In this document: positions 51,246-59,621 of the stretch, one piece after another
Layout: each line of letters begins with the position of its first letter
How positions within the stretch are numbered: the stretch's first letter is position 1
Assembly (NCBI RefSeq): GCF_947488135.1
Contig: NZ_CANKYW010000004.1
Location: forward strand, 264,171-328,170
Direction: 5' to 3'
Source: an uncultured Marivita sp.
GTDB lineage: Bacteria > Pseudomonadota > Alphaproteobacteria > Rhodobacterales > Rhodobacteraceae
Length of the DNA stretch: 64,000 nt
Translations under genes and position numbers: made by a program
Notes under the pieces: model-generated
Database searches by the model: none
Seen by the model: only the letters and a program-made list of their open reading frames with translations
What the model was told of the DNA's origin: nothing

Positions 51246-53164
51246 GCTTTCGCCTCGCGCAATATCCCGGCAGGACCAAGGGTTTTTCCCGCGATCTCAA
51301 CGTCATGCGGGCTGTGGTTAAACCAGAATCGCTCTGCCCCGGTATCACGCAAACGCACGCCGCGTGGCAGCGCCGTGGTCGCCACTTCGGCCCGTGCGCA
51401 TAGATCTTTTACCAAACGGTCAAAAAACGCATCGTCGCCCCAACCGCCGCAATAGGTTACGGCCCCCGATCGCATCGCGACGGGCATTCCTTCTTCTGTA
51501 GCGAAGATGATTTCTGCCGCACCTTCAAGATGTTCAAACCAGTTCTTCACGTGGCCGCCGCCCTTGACCGGGATCGGCATATCGGGCCGCAACGTCTCCA
51601 ACCGTGTTACGGTCACTTCGAGATCCGGCCATGCGGGCGGCAGCGGCACCGGAATGCGGAAATCCCGGTCGCGCGCGGCAGAGCGCGGGCCGATCAGCAC
51701 CTCCGCACCGCTTGTGGCCAGCGCGGTCTTGAGGTCATCGGGCATCACCATCATGCCGGGGGCCGCGACGATGCGGTAGCCGCCGAAATCCCGCTGCGTC
51801 GGCGGCAGGATGTCGATGCTCACCCCCGCCCGGCGGAACGCGCGGTAGAGGTCGAAGACCAGGCCGAAATAATCCATGCCCTGCCCCTGCGGCTGCACCT
51901 CCCACGCCCAGGCGGCGTCATAGTCGAAGATCAACGCAACGGGCGCTTGGGCGATTGCCACATCGGGGGCCCCGGCCAGGTCCTGCGCCATCTGTTCGGC
52001 CTCGGCATGGCCCGGCGCGATCACGCTGTCGGGACGCAAGAGCCCCGCGTGCAACTGCTCCTGTGCAAAGGGGGCCTGTCGCCACCGGAAGTAACATACC
52101 GCTTCGGCCCCATGCGCGAACGCCTCCCACGTCCAGAGGCGCACCATGCCGGGCAAGGGTGCGGGATTGTAGGGCGCCCAGTTCACCGGGCCGGGCTGCT
52201 GTTCCATTACCCACCAGCGACCCTTGCCCACGGCGCGGTAAAGATCGTGGTGGAACGCCTGAAAATCCGGGTCGCCTTGGCGCGCGTAGTGGCGTTGGTC
52301 TTCCGGTGTTGCGCCGACGCGGTCTTCCAGGAACCCGAGCGGATAGCTGTCCCATGTGGCGATCTCCAAATCCTCACCCACCGCGAAATGGTCGAAATCC
52401 GTGATCCGCCCCATGTAATTGTGCGAGATCGGCGCGTCGGAATACTGGCGGATGATCTCGACCTGCGCGCGGTTGAAGGCCACCACCTGATCCGAGGAAA
52501 ACCGCCGGAACGCCTGTGCGTGGGCCGGGTTGGGTTCGGTCACGGTGAGGTTCGGCAGGTCGATCTGGTCGAAATCGCCATACTCCATTGACCAGAACAC
52601 ATTGCCCCACGCGGCGTTGAGCGCATCGATATCGCCATCGTTGCCCTGCCCCGGATAACGCGCGCGCAGCCAACCCCTGAACGCCTGTCGCGCGGCGTTC
52701 GAGTAGGACAGGATCGTGTCGTGGCAGCCGTATTCGTTGTCGGTCTGCCACGCGGCGACATTGGGGTTCTGCCCGTACCGCTTGGCCAGTTCGGTGACGA
52801 TGCGCCGACATTCGTTGAGGTAGCCCTGGTGGCTGAAGCAGTAGTGCCGCCGCGACCCGAACCCACGCGGGCGGCCTTGCGCATCGACGGCGAACATATC
52901 CGGGTCCTTGTCGCAGACCCAGCGCGGTGGCGTGGCGGTGGGTGTGCCCAGCACGACCTTCAGGCCCGCCGCCCCGAGCCCGTCGATCGCGTCGTCCAGC
53001 CACTCCCATTGGAACTCGCCCGGCGCAGGTTCAATGCGGGACCACGCGAATTCGCCGATCCGCACCCAGGTGAGGCCAAGCGCCGCCATGCGCGCGGCGT
53101 CCTCTTCCCAGATCTCGCGCGGCCAATGTTCGGGATAATAGCAGGTGCCAAGCGTTCGTTTCAT
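51242..53164 (-). CDS. Beta-galactosidase, GH42
   Basis: 640 residues. Start GTCYYPEHWPREIWEEDAARM (about 6-26) and LTWVRIGEFAWSRIEP are GH42 signatures. Acid/base Glu in WQTDNEYGCHDT (the Asn-Glu pair at about 148-149), nucleophile Glu in WWVMEQQPGPVNW (about 311). A trimerisation-type central domain and a small C-terminal beta domain follow. No signal peptide. ATG 53164 overlaps the SMP-30 stop (ATGA). It releases galactose from beta-galactosides; position in a galactose-oxidation operon supports the specificity. Confidence 0.93.
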   Translation of the reverse strand: MKRTLGTCYYPEHWPREIWEEDAARMAALGLTWVRIGEFAWSRIEPAPGEFQWEWLDDAIDGLGAAGLKVVLGTPTATPPRWVCDKDPDMFAVDAQGRPRGFGSRRHYCFSHQGYLNECRRIVTELAKRYGQNPNVAAWQTDNEYGCHDTILSYSNAARQAFRGWLRARYPGQGNDGDIDALNAAWGNVFWSMEYGDFDQIDLPNLTVTEPNPAHAQAFRRFSSDQVVAFNRAQVEIIRQYSDAPISHNYMGRITDFDHFAVGEDLEIATWDSYPLGFLEDRVGATPEDQRHYARQGDPDFQAFHHDLYRAVGKGRWWVMEQQPGPVNWAPYNPAPLPGMVRLWTWEAFAHGAEAVCYFRWRQAPFAQEQLHAGLLRPDSVIAPGHAEAEQMAQDLAGAPDVAIAQAPVALIFDYDAAWAWEVQPQGQGMDYFGLVFDLYRAFRRAGVSIDILPPTQRDFGGYRIVAAPGMMVMPDDLKTALATSGAEVLIGPRSAARDRDFRIPVPLPPAWPDLEVTVTRLETLRPDMPIPVKGGGHVKNWFEHLEGAAEIIFATEEGMPVAMRSGAVTYCGGWGDDAFFDRLVKDLCARAEVATTALPRGVRLRDTGAERFWFNHSPHDVEIAGKTLGPAGILREAKA

Positions 53165-54006
53165 AAGATGACTTGGTGTTCTTTCTGGCCCTTGGTGCCC
53201 GACGGGACAGCAAATGTCATGCCATCGCTGCCGCCTGCCGGGCTCAGGCCTACGGAGGCTGTGGTGACGAAAAGCGTGCTCAGGTCCGGCCCACCGAAAG
53301 CCGGGCAACTGGCCTGTACGCCGGGCACGGTAATGGCCCGGATCAGGGTGCCATCCGTGCCGTAACAGGCGACACGCCCCGCCCCCCATTGCGCAACCCA
53401 GAGGTTGCCCTCGGCATCCACGACCGCACCGTCGGGGTTCAATTCGGCCTCGGTCAGATCGGCGAAGAGCGCGGGTTTGCCCTCTGGATAGCCCTCGTCA
53501 TCCAGCGCCACACGCAGGATCTTGCGTTTACGGGTGTCCGTGTAGAACGCATGGCCGCCACCCGGCGTGAAGCAGATCGCGTTGGAAATGGTGATCTTGT
53601 CGAAAAGCTTGGTCAGCGTACCGTCGTAGTAGCGATAGATCGCGCCCGCGCCGGGTTCGGCATTCTTGCCCATCGTGCCGATCCAGAACCCGCCCCACGG
53701 GTCGGCGCGGCCATCGTTCGAGCGTGTCACCGGATTGTCGGATTCCAGCGGATGAATGAACGTGCTTTCGCCCGTCGCCGTGTCGAACACCGACAGCGAC
53801 GTTTCGCTGGCGATCAGCAGAACGCCAGTATCCACCCATCCCGCCGCCGAGACATGTTCGTCGAACTCCCAGCTTTCCTCATCCGTCCCGTCACTACGGT
53901 AAAGCCGTTTGTCAAGAATATCGAACCAGTAGAGCACCTGTTCCTTCGAGTGCCAAAGCGCGCCTTCGCCCAATTTGCACACCGTACTGCTGAACACATC
54001 GGCCAT
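53161..54006 (-). CDS. SMP-30/gluconolactonase-type lactonase (galactonolactonase by context)
   Basis: 281 residues, six-bladed propeller. CKLGEGALWHSKEQVLYWFDI at the start carries the metal-binding Glu, DGRADPWGGFWIGTMGKNAEPGAGAIYRY (two halves) the substrate loops, ISNAICFTPGG the Asn, and NPDGAVVDAEGNLWVAQW the catalytic Asp. The family opens sugar lactones. In this operon the expected substrate is D-galactono-lactone made by the SDR. The ATG at 54006 overlaps the dgoA stop; GTG 54009 is an alternative. AAC and TGA overlaps indicate translational coupling. Confidence 0.85.
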   Translation of the reverse strand: MADVFSSTVCKLGEGALWHSKEQVLYWFDILDKRLYRSDGTDEESWEFDEHVSAAGWVDTGVLLIASETSLSVFDTATGESTFIHPLESDNPVTRSNDGRADPWGGFWIGTMGKNAEPGAGAIYRYYDGTLTKLFDKITISNAICFTPGGGHAFYTDTRKRKILRVALDDEGYPEGKPALFADLTEAELNPDGAVVDAEGNLWVAQWGAGRVACYGTDGTLIRAITVPGVQASCPAFGGPDLSTLFVTTASVGLSPAGGSDGMTFAVPSGTKGQKEHQVIL

Positions 54007-54611
54007 CACGCCACCCCTGCATCATAGGCCGCGACAATGTCGACGGCGCGGGCGCTGATGTCGGCGACGGATGACCCCGGCGCATAAAGCGCCGATCCGA
54101 TGCCGAACCCGTCCACGCCCGCCGCGAACCAGTCGGCAAAATTTGCCGGACTGGCCCCGCCCACGGCAAAGGTCTGGGTGCCTTGCGGCAAAACTGCCTT
54201 GATCGCCTTCAACCCCTCGGGTCCGATCAGAGACCCGGGAAACAGCTTGAGCCCATCCGCGCCGTTGCGCAGCGCGGTGAAGCATTCCGTGGGTGTCATC
54301 ACGCCGGGAAAGCTTTTCATACCTGCCTGTTTCGTCGCCACGATCACGCGCGGGTTGCAATCGGGCGACACCACCATGCCCGCGCCGATCCGGTGCAGTC
54401 GCAGAACATCATCGGGGTTCAGGACCGTGCCGGCGCCGATCAGGGCCGACTGACCGAACGCATCAACCATTCGTTTGATCGAGGTGAACGGGTCGGGCGA
54501 GTTCAGTGGCACTTCGATGCGTGTTATCCCGGCGTCGATCAGGGCTTCGGTGATCGGCACGGCCTCGTCCGGGGTGATCCCGCGCAGGATGGCGATGATC
54601 TTGCGGCTCAT
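54006..54611 (-). CDS. dgoA: 2-dehydro-3-deoxy-6-phosphogalactonate aldolase
   Basis: 201 residues. Start KIIAILRGITPDEAVPI; RIEVPLNSPDPF (about 31-42); Schiff-base Lys in DGLKLFPGSLIGPEGLKA (about 119-136). The IEVPLNSP wording fits DgoA more closely than Eda. It splits KDPGal to pyruvate and glyceraldehyde-3-phosphate, final step of the De Ley-Doudoroff route. ATGA overlap with dgoK. Confidence 0.92.
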   Translation of the reverse strand: MSRKIIAILRGITPDEAVPITEALIDAGITRIEVPLNSPDPFTSIKRMVDAFGQSALIGAGTVLNPDDVLRLHRIGAGMVVSPDCNPRVIVATKQAGMKSFPGVMTPTECFTALRNGADGLKLFPGSLIGPEGLKAIKAVLPQGTQTFAVGGASPANFADWFAAGVDGFGIGSALYAPGSSVADISARAVDIVAAYDAGVA

Positions 54612-55507
54612 TGTGTCGTCTCCTTGAGGCCCGCATAGGCGGCCTTCAACCCTTCCAGCGTCATGCGCTCTGCATCCGTGCGCTCCACCGGCAACCCTTG
54701 TGCACCGAGCGCATCTCCATAGGCTTTGCACAACGCATCATCGCCGATCAGCGCCACATGCTGGCCCAGCCAATAGGGTCGCGCCGCGGCAAGCTCTGCG
54801 CCGATCAGCAGGCCGGACAGGCGCGCACGCGCCTGACCCGCATGAAGATCATTCAGCAACCCCTCGGCCCGTATGGAGAAAAGCCGCGCCGCCAGTTCGG
54901 CGGGATTGGACATGCCGGTTGATACCGCCTCGTCAAAGGCGATTCTGTCCCAGCCGTCACCGGCAACCGTGTGGCGCAGGACGGACTGCTGCGACAACAG
55001 CGCGAAGAGCTCTCCGGTCATGAAAGTGCGGAAGCTGACGATCTCACCCGCGCTGATATGAACCCATTTGGTATGCGTGCCGGGCAGGCAGATCACGCCA
55101 TCAAACTTGGGATTGAGCGCAAGGAACCCCGCGATCTGCGTTTCCTCGCCGCGCATCACATCCGCCGGGCTCGTCTGCTTGACGCCGGGCAGGATGTGGA
55201 CCGACAGGCGGGCATCGTCGGTCGGCACCTGGGTCGCGCGATCAATGCCCGGCGGGATGCACGGGACGGCGACGTATTTCGCCTCGGCCCATCCCTGCCG
55301 CGATCCGGCCATGCCGCAGACGATTACCGGCGTCTTGTCGGTCAGCCTGTCGCCAACAAGGGCAAGTAACGCCGGTTCGAATCCGGCGCGGTTCAGGCTG
55401 CCCATCCCCGCATCGCTGGAGGTGCGGAACGTCACGCTGCCTGCGCGGGACATGCCCCAGACGCGCAGATGCGACGTGCCCCAATCGACAGCCAGCCAAT
55501 CGGTCAT
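54608..55507 (-). CDS. dgoK: 2-dehydro-3-deoxygalactonokinase
   Basis: 299 residues. WLAVDWGTSHLRVWGM (about 4-19) is the phosphate-binding start of DgoK; VCGMAGSRQGWAEAKY (about 64-79), GEETQIAGFLAL and LPGTHTKWVHI (about 144-154) are also characteristic. It phosphorylates KDGal for DgoA. Its stop overlaps the dgoA ATG, and its start overlaps the SDR stop. Confidence 0.93.
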   Translation of the reverse strand: MTDWLAVDWGTSHLRVWGMSRAGSVTFRTSSDAGMGSLNRAGFEPALLALVGDRLTDKTPVIVCGMAGSRQGWAEAKYVAVPCIPPGIDRATQVPTDDARLSVHILPGVKQTSPADVMRGEETQIAGFLALNPKFDGVICLPGTHTKWVHISAGEIVSFRTFMTGELFALLSQQSVLRHTVAGDGWDRIAFDEAVSTGMSNPAELAARLFSIRAEGLLNDLHAGQARARLSGLLIGAELAAARPYWLGQHVALIGDDALCKAYGDALGAQGLPVERTDAERMTLEGLKAAYAGLKETTQ

Positions 55508-56277
55508 GCCGCCACCGTGACCACGCCGCCATCCACCGCCAGCGTCTGCCCCGTCACCATGCGGCTGGTGTCCGAGGTAAGGAAAAGCACGGCATCGACG
55601 ATGTCCTGCTCCACGAGGTGTTCCTTGAGGCACTGCTTGTCCAGATGCGCGGCCAATGACTTTTCATCTGCCCACATCTCTTTCTGCTTGGGCGTCAGAA
55701 CCCAGCCCGGAGCGATGGCGTTGACGCGCACCTTAACCGGCCCGAATTCGCGCGCAAGGCAGCGGGTCATGCCGGTGATGCCTGCATTCGCAGTTGTATA
55801 GGCGATGTATCCCGCGTTTCCGATCATATAGCTGGTCGAGCTGAAATTGACGATCGCCCCACCGCCCGCCTTTTGCATGGTCGGGATCACAGACTGACAG
55901 GCAAAGAAATAGGCATCGAGGTTGATCGACAGCGCCCAGTCCCAGTAATCTCGGTCGACCTCAAGCGCGGTATGGCGCTCGTCGTTGGCGGCATTGTTGA
56001 CCAATGCGCGGATCGGGCCGTTTGTATCGGTAGCCTTCTCGATGGCGTCGCGCAGGGCGTTCGTATCGGTGATGTCGCATTGGATGAAAAGCGGCGCCGT
56101 GCCGTGCTTGGCCTCCATCTCGGTCACGAAGTTGGACGCGTCCGATCGGCCAACGAAAGCGACGTTGGCACCTTGTTCCAGAAACCCGTTGGTCAGTGCC
56201 GCGCCGATGCCCGAGCCGCCGCCGGTGATGAAAACAGATGTGTCCTTCAGATCATGAAATGTTGCGTTGGAGGTCAT
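55504..56277 (-). CDS. Short-chain dehydrogenase, galactose-1-dehydrogenase candidate with altered YxxxK motif
   Basis: 257 residues, SDR fold. FITGGGSGIGAALTNGF (about 16-32) binds NAD(P). NNAAND, SINLDAYFF (about 108) and NFSSTSYM with the catalytic Ser are present. The active-site motif is YTTAN, so Asn stands where the catalytic Lys of YxxxK is expected. The C-terminal GQTLAVDGG is standard. In an operon with a lactonase, DgoK and DgoA, oxidation of D-galactose to galactonolactone is the natural role. Whether the Asn variant is active is open. Confidence 0.8.
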   Translation of the reverse strand: MTSNATFHDLKDTSVFITGGGSGIGAALTNGFLEQGANVAFVGRSDASNFVTEMEAKHGTAPLFIQCDITDTNALRDAIEKATDTNGPIRALVNNAANDERHTALEVDRDYWDWALSINLDAYFFACQSVIPTMQKAGGGAIVNFSSTSYMIGNAGYIAYTTANAGITGMTRCLAREFGPVKVRVNAIAPGWVLTPKQKEMWADEKSLAAHLDKQCLKEHLVEQDIVDAVLFLTSDTSRMVTGQTLAVDGGVVTVAA

Positions 56278-56278
56278 A

Positions 56279-57619
56279 TCAAGCGGCCTTTTTCTGTCGG
56301 GCAAATTGCGGGAGCATGTCGCCATGCGCAACCAGCAGATCGGTGACAAGGCTGCGGATCTGGCGCAGGTCCAATTCGGCGGCTGTGTGCGGGTCCATCA
56401 TGGCGGCGTGATAGATGTGGTCGATTTCTTCATCAACCAAAGCGCGGACGACAAGTTCCTGCACGTTGATCTGGGTGCGCATCAGCGCCACGAGTTGCGG
56501 CGGGATGTCGTCGATCACCGTAGGCTTGATACCGTTCGAATCGACCATGCAGGGCACCTCGACCGCCGCGCCCTTGGGCAGTTGCGGCGCCTGCCCCCGG
56601 TTCGGCAGGTTTCCGTAGATCGTGTAGGGCTGGTTCGTGACCATCGCGTTCATGATCTCGGCCGCGAATTCGTGGCTTTTTTTGAACCCGATCTGATCCG
56701 TCGTGCGGTACGCCCTGGCCTGTTCCGCCCAATCGGCCATCTGTTCGATACAGCGTTGCGGGTATTCGTCAAGCGGCACGCTGAAAGCCTCGATCAGATC
56801 GTCGCGGCCCGACTTAATGAACCAAGGCACGTATTCGGCCAGATGTTCGGAGCTTTCGGTGCAGAAATAGCCCAGATGGTCCATCACCTCGTACCGGACC
56901 TTGTTGGCACAGCGCGGCATGAGCAGCGGCGGTTTGGGCAGGCTGCCATTGCGGTAGCCCTCGCGCAGCACCGGATAGAGCGACCGGCCCTGATGCGTAA
57001 GGTCCAGAAAGAACGCCACATGGTTCACACCGGCCACGCGGTAGCGGATCTTGTCCTTGGGCAGGTCCAGATCATGAGCGAGTTCCTCAACCGTGTTTTG
57101 CACCGAATGGCACAGGCCCACCTGCTTCACATGGGGATACCGCTCTGCCAGCGCCCAGGTGTTGATCGCCATCGGATTGACGTATTGCAGAAGGGTGGCC
57201 TCCGGGCAGAGTTCCGCCATGTCCGCCGCGACGCTCCAGAGATGCGGCACTGTGCGCAAGCCGCGCATGATGCCCCCCACGCCCAGCGTGTCGCCAATGG
57301 TCTGGCGCAAGCCGTATTTCTTGGGAATGTCGAAGTCGATCACGGTGGACGGCTCAAAGCCCCCGATCTGAAACGCGGTGACAACGAAATCCGCCCCGGC
57401 CAGCGCGCGGCGCTGGTCGGGGGTCGTCTCCACCTGCGCAGACCGTCCCGAAGCCGCGATCAGCTTGCGCGCGACCAGCGCGGATTCCTCCAGCCGTTGC
57501 TCGTTGATGTCCATCAGCGCAAAGGTGGCCCCCTCCAGCGCCGGAAAGTGCAGCACATCTCCGACGATGTTCTTCATGAAGATCGTCGAGCCCGCACCGA
57601 TAAAAGCGATACGTGTCAT
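56279..57619 (-). CDS. melA: Alpha-galactosidase, GH4 (MelA type)
   Basis: 446 residues. NAD-binding start RIAFIGAGSTIFMKNIVGDVL. Metal-binding Cys in GLCHSVQNTVEELA (about 170-183) and His in YRVAGVNHVAFFL (about 193-205). The CHSV wording is the one I associate with alpha-galactosidases of GH4, as opposed to CHE or CNP in glucosidase groups. The family uses NAD+, Mn2+ and a redox mechanism in the cytoplasm. It frees galactose from alpha-galactosides imported by the adjacent transporter. Confidence 0.9.
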   Translation of the reverse strand: MTRIAFIGAGSTIFMKNIVGDVLHFPALEGATFALMDINEQRLEESALVARKLIAASGRSAQVETTPDQRRALAGADFVVTAFQIGGFEPSTVIDFDIPKKYGLRQTIGDTLGVGGIMRGLRTVPHLWSVAADMAELCPEATLLQYVNPMAINTWALAERYPHVKQVGLCHSVQNTVEELAHDLDLPKDKIRYRVAGVNHVAFFLDLTHQGRSLYPVLREGYRNGSLPKPPLLMPRCANKVRYEVMDHLGYFCTESSEHLAEYVPWFIKSGRDDLIEAFSVPLDEYPQRCIEQMADWAEQARAYRTTDQIGFKKSHEFAAEIMNAMVTNQPYTIYGNLPNRGQAPQLPKGAAVEVPCMVDSNGIKPTVIDDIPPQLVALMRTQINVQELVVRALVDEEIDHIYHAAMMDPHTAAELDLRQIRSLVTDLLVAHGDMLPQFARQKKAA

Positions 57620-57630
57620 GGTCCTGGTCC

Positions 57631-58479
57631 TTATTTCACCGCGCCCAGTGTCAGGCCCGCGATAAAGTGTTTCTGCATGAGGAAGAACATCAGCACCGGC
57701 GGCAGGGCCGCCACGATGCTGCCCGCGCTCATCAGGTGATAGGCGGCGCGGTATTGTGCGTTGAAGCTGGTGATCCCAGCGGTGACGGGCTGCGCATCCG
57801 GCCCTTGCGTCAGCACGATCGCCCAGAAATAATCGTTCCAGATGAAGGTGAAGATCAGCACCGCCAGCGCCGCAAGCGCGGGCTTCATCAGGGGCAGCAC
57901 GACGAACCAGAAGATACGCCATTCCGCAACGCCTTCGACCCGCGCCGCCTCGATCAGCGGGAACGGCAACGCGCGGATGAAGTTGCGCATGAAGAGCGTG
58001 CAGAACCCCGTCTGGAACGCAATGTGGAACAACACGAGACCCGTCTTGGTGTTGTAGAGCCCAAGGTCCAAAGTCAGGTCGCGCACCGGCACCATCAGGA
58101 TCTGGAACGGCACGAAATTGCCCGCAACGAACATGAAGAACACCCACAGGTTCGAGCGGAAATTGTAGATGCCAAGCGCAAACCCCGCCATCGCGCTCAG
58201 CGCCACGGCACCGATGACCGTTGGCACCGTGATCAACACCGAATTGAGCATGTAGCGCGGCATGTCCGAGTTGAAGAACACCTGACCGTAATTCTCGATA
58301 ATGTTGAACGACCCCGGCACACCCCAGTAGTTGCCCTGGGTGAAATCCGAGGCCGGTTTGACCGAAAACACAGCCACCGCGATGAGCGGCAAGAGCCACA
58401 GAATGAGGGCGATGGGCAGCATCGTCTTGTAAGCGGTCTGCGCTGGTGCGCTCGCCTGCTGAATCGGACGCGGGAACAT
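57631..58479 (-). CDS. Carbohydrate ABC permease, second subunit (MalG-like)
   Basis: 282 residues with six hydrophobic segments. EAA loop EAARVEGVAEWRIFWFVVLPLM (about 176-197). GNFVPFQILMVPVRDLTLDLGLYNT (about 120-144) and the MQKHFIAGLTLGAVK ending are typical of the MalG-like partner. Its start ATG overlaps the stop of a 28-codon ORF (TAATG). Part of the galactoside importer. Confidence 0.92.
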   Translation of the reverse strand: MFPRPIQQASAPAQTAYKTMLPIALILWLLPLIAVAVFSVKPASDFTQGNYWGVPGSFNIIENYGQVFFNSDMPRYMLNSVLITVPTVIGAVALSAMAGFALGIYNFRSNLWVFFMFVAGNFVPFQILMVPVRDLTLDLGLYNTKTGLVLFHIAFQTGFCTLFMRNFIRALPFPLIEAARVEGVAEWRIFWFVVLPLMKPALAALAVLIFTFIWNDYFWAIVLTQGPDAQPVTAGITSFNAQYRAAYHLMSAGSIVAALPPVLMFFLMQKHFIAGLTLGAVK

Positions 58480-58565
58480 TAGACCGCCCCCCGATCATTG
58501 AAACACGGCATGACCTTCATCTTGCCAGATAAACTCCCGCCGGAGGCTCCCGTCAGATCCCACAT
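58479..58565 (-). CDS. Possible 28-residue ORF between the two permease genes
   Basis: Begins MWDLTGASGGSLSGKMKV at ATG 58565, two bases after the first permease stop, and ends with a TAA that overlaps the second permease's ATG. AAGGGGGGCGG upstream could load ribosomes. It has no hydrophobic segment. It may be a real micro-ORF that couples translation of the two permeases, or merely spacer that stays open by chance. Confidence 0.35.
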   Translation of the reverse strand: MWDLTGASGGSLSGKMKVMPCFNDRGAV

Positions 58566-58567
58566 GC

Positions 58568-59494
58568 TCACCGCCCCCCTTGCTCGTCGCGGTACATCGA
58601 CCACAGGAAATAGCTGATGAAGACCAGCATGATGAGGAAAAGCACCACCGCGATGGCCGCGCCGTAGCCCATGCGGAACCCGTATTCCGACAGCGCCTTT
58701 TCGAACATGTAGAAGGACAGCACGCGGGTCTGACCGAACGGGCCGCCATTGGTCATGATCGAAATGAGGTCGAACGACCGAAGCGCACCAATGATGGTGA
58801 CGACGAAGGCGATGAAGGTCGCAGGCTTGAGCTGCGGGATGATCACGTACCAGAGCATCTTCCAGCCCTTCGCACCGTCCAGCCGCGCGGCCTCGACCTG
58901 TTCGGGGTCCACGGCGTTGAGGCCGGTCAGGTAGAGGATCATGCAATAGGCCGTCTGCGGCCAAAGACCGGCGGCAATGATCCCGTAGGTGGCCCAGGTC
59001 GGATCGCCCAGCACGTTGACCGGGCCAAAGCCGACAAGCGCAAGCATGTTCGACAAGAGCCCTTCGTTGGGCAGGTAGAACCACGCGAAGACAAGCCCGA
59101 CAACGACCTGGCTCAGCACGAAGGGAAAGAAAAACAACGACTTGTAGATGCGGATGCCCGTCACCGTCTGGTTCAAAAACAGCGCGATGAACAGTCCGGC
59201 GGGAATGGCCAAGAGGTAGAAGACAAGCCATTTCAGGTTGTTCCAGAGCGACACCTCGAAGGCGCGGTCGTTCATCAGTTCGGCATAGTTGCCGAGGCCG
59301 ATATATTCCGCCTGCCCCAGCCCGTCCCAATCGTAAAGCGAGATCGAGAAGCTCTGGAAGATCGGGATGACGACATAGACCGCGAAGAACAGGATCGCGG
59401 GCGCAAGGAAGAGCCACGGCGTGACCGCGATCTCGTTGCGCTTGTACCAGCCGCGTTTCGGCGGCTCTGTGTCGGGTAAGGCTGTCACGGTCAT
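58568..59494 (-). CDS. Carbohydrate ABC permease, first subunit (MalF-like)
   Basis: 308 residues. Start MTVTALPDTEPPKRGW, then TM1 (about 26-46, PWLFLAPAILFFAVYVVIPIF). EAA loop EAARLDGAKGWKMLWYVIIPQL (about 206-227). Six membrane segments in total. With the MalG-like partner it makes the channel for the galactoside. A 127-bp gap with two hairpins separates it from the binding-protein gene. Confidence 0.93.
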   Translation of the reverse strand: MTVTALPDTEPPKRGWYKRNEIAVTPWLFLAPAILFFAVYVVIPIFQSFSISLYDWDGLGQAEYIGLGNYAELMNDRAFEVSLWNNLKWLVFYLLAIPAGLFIALFLNQTVTGIRIYKSLFFFPFVLSQVVVGLVFAWFYLPNEGLLSNMLALVGFGPVNVLGDPTWATYGIIAAGLWPQTAYCMILYLTGLNAVDPEQVEAARLDGAKGWKMLWYVIIPQLKPATFIAFVVTIIGALRSFDLISIMTNGGPFGQTRVLSFYMFEKALSEYGFRMGYGAAIAVVLFLIMLVFISYFLWSMYRDEQGGR

Positions 59495-59552
59495 GGTCGG
59501 ATCTCCTGACGGCACATGCGAAAACCCGTTTGGGCTTGCGGATGGGCCGAAG

Positions 59553-59614
59553 GGCAAGGTGCGTAAACCACGCACCCTGCCGATTGGGCGTAGGGTGCGT
59601 GATCTCACGCACCC
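59553..59614 (-). terminator. Hairpin pair after the galactoside binding-protein gene
   Basis: GGTGCGT/ACGCACC (59558-59564 and 59570-59576), enclosed by GGCA...TGCC, and GGGTGCGTG/CACGCACCC (59593-59601 and 59606-59614). Both share the GGTGCGT arm. They probably stabilise the binding-protein message or dampen read-through to the permeases. The same arms suggest a duplicated or dispersed intergenic repeat. Confidence 0.65.
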
Positions 59615-59621
59615 CCATTGC

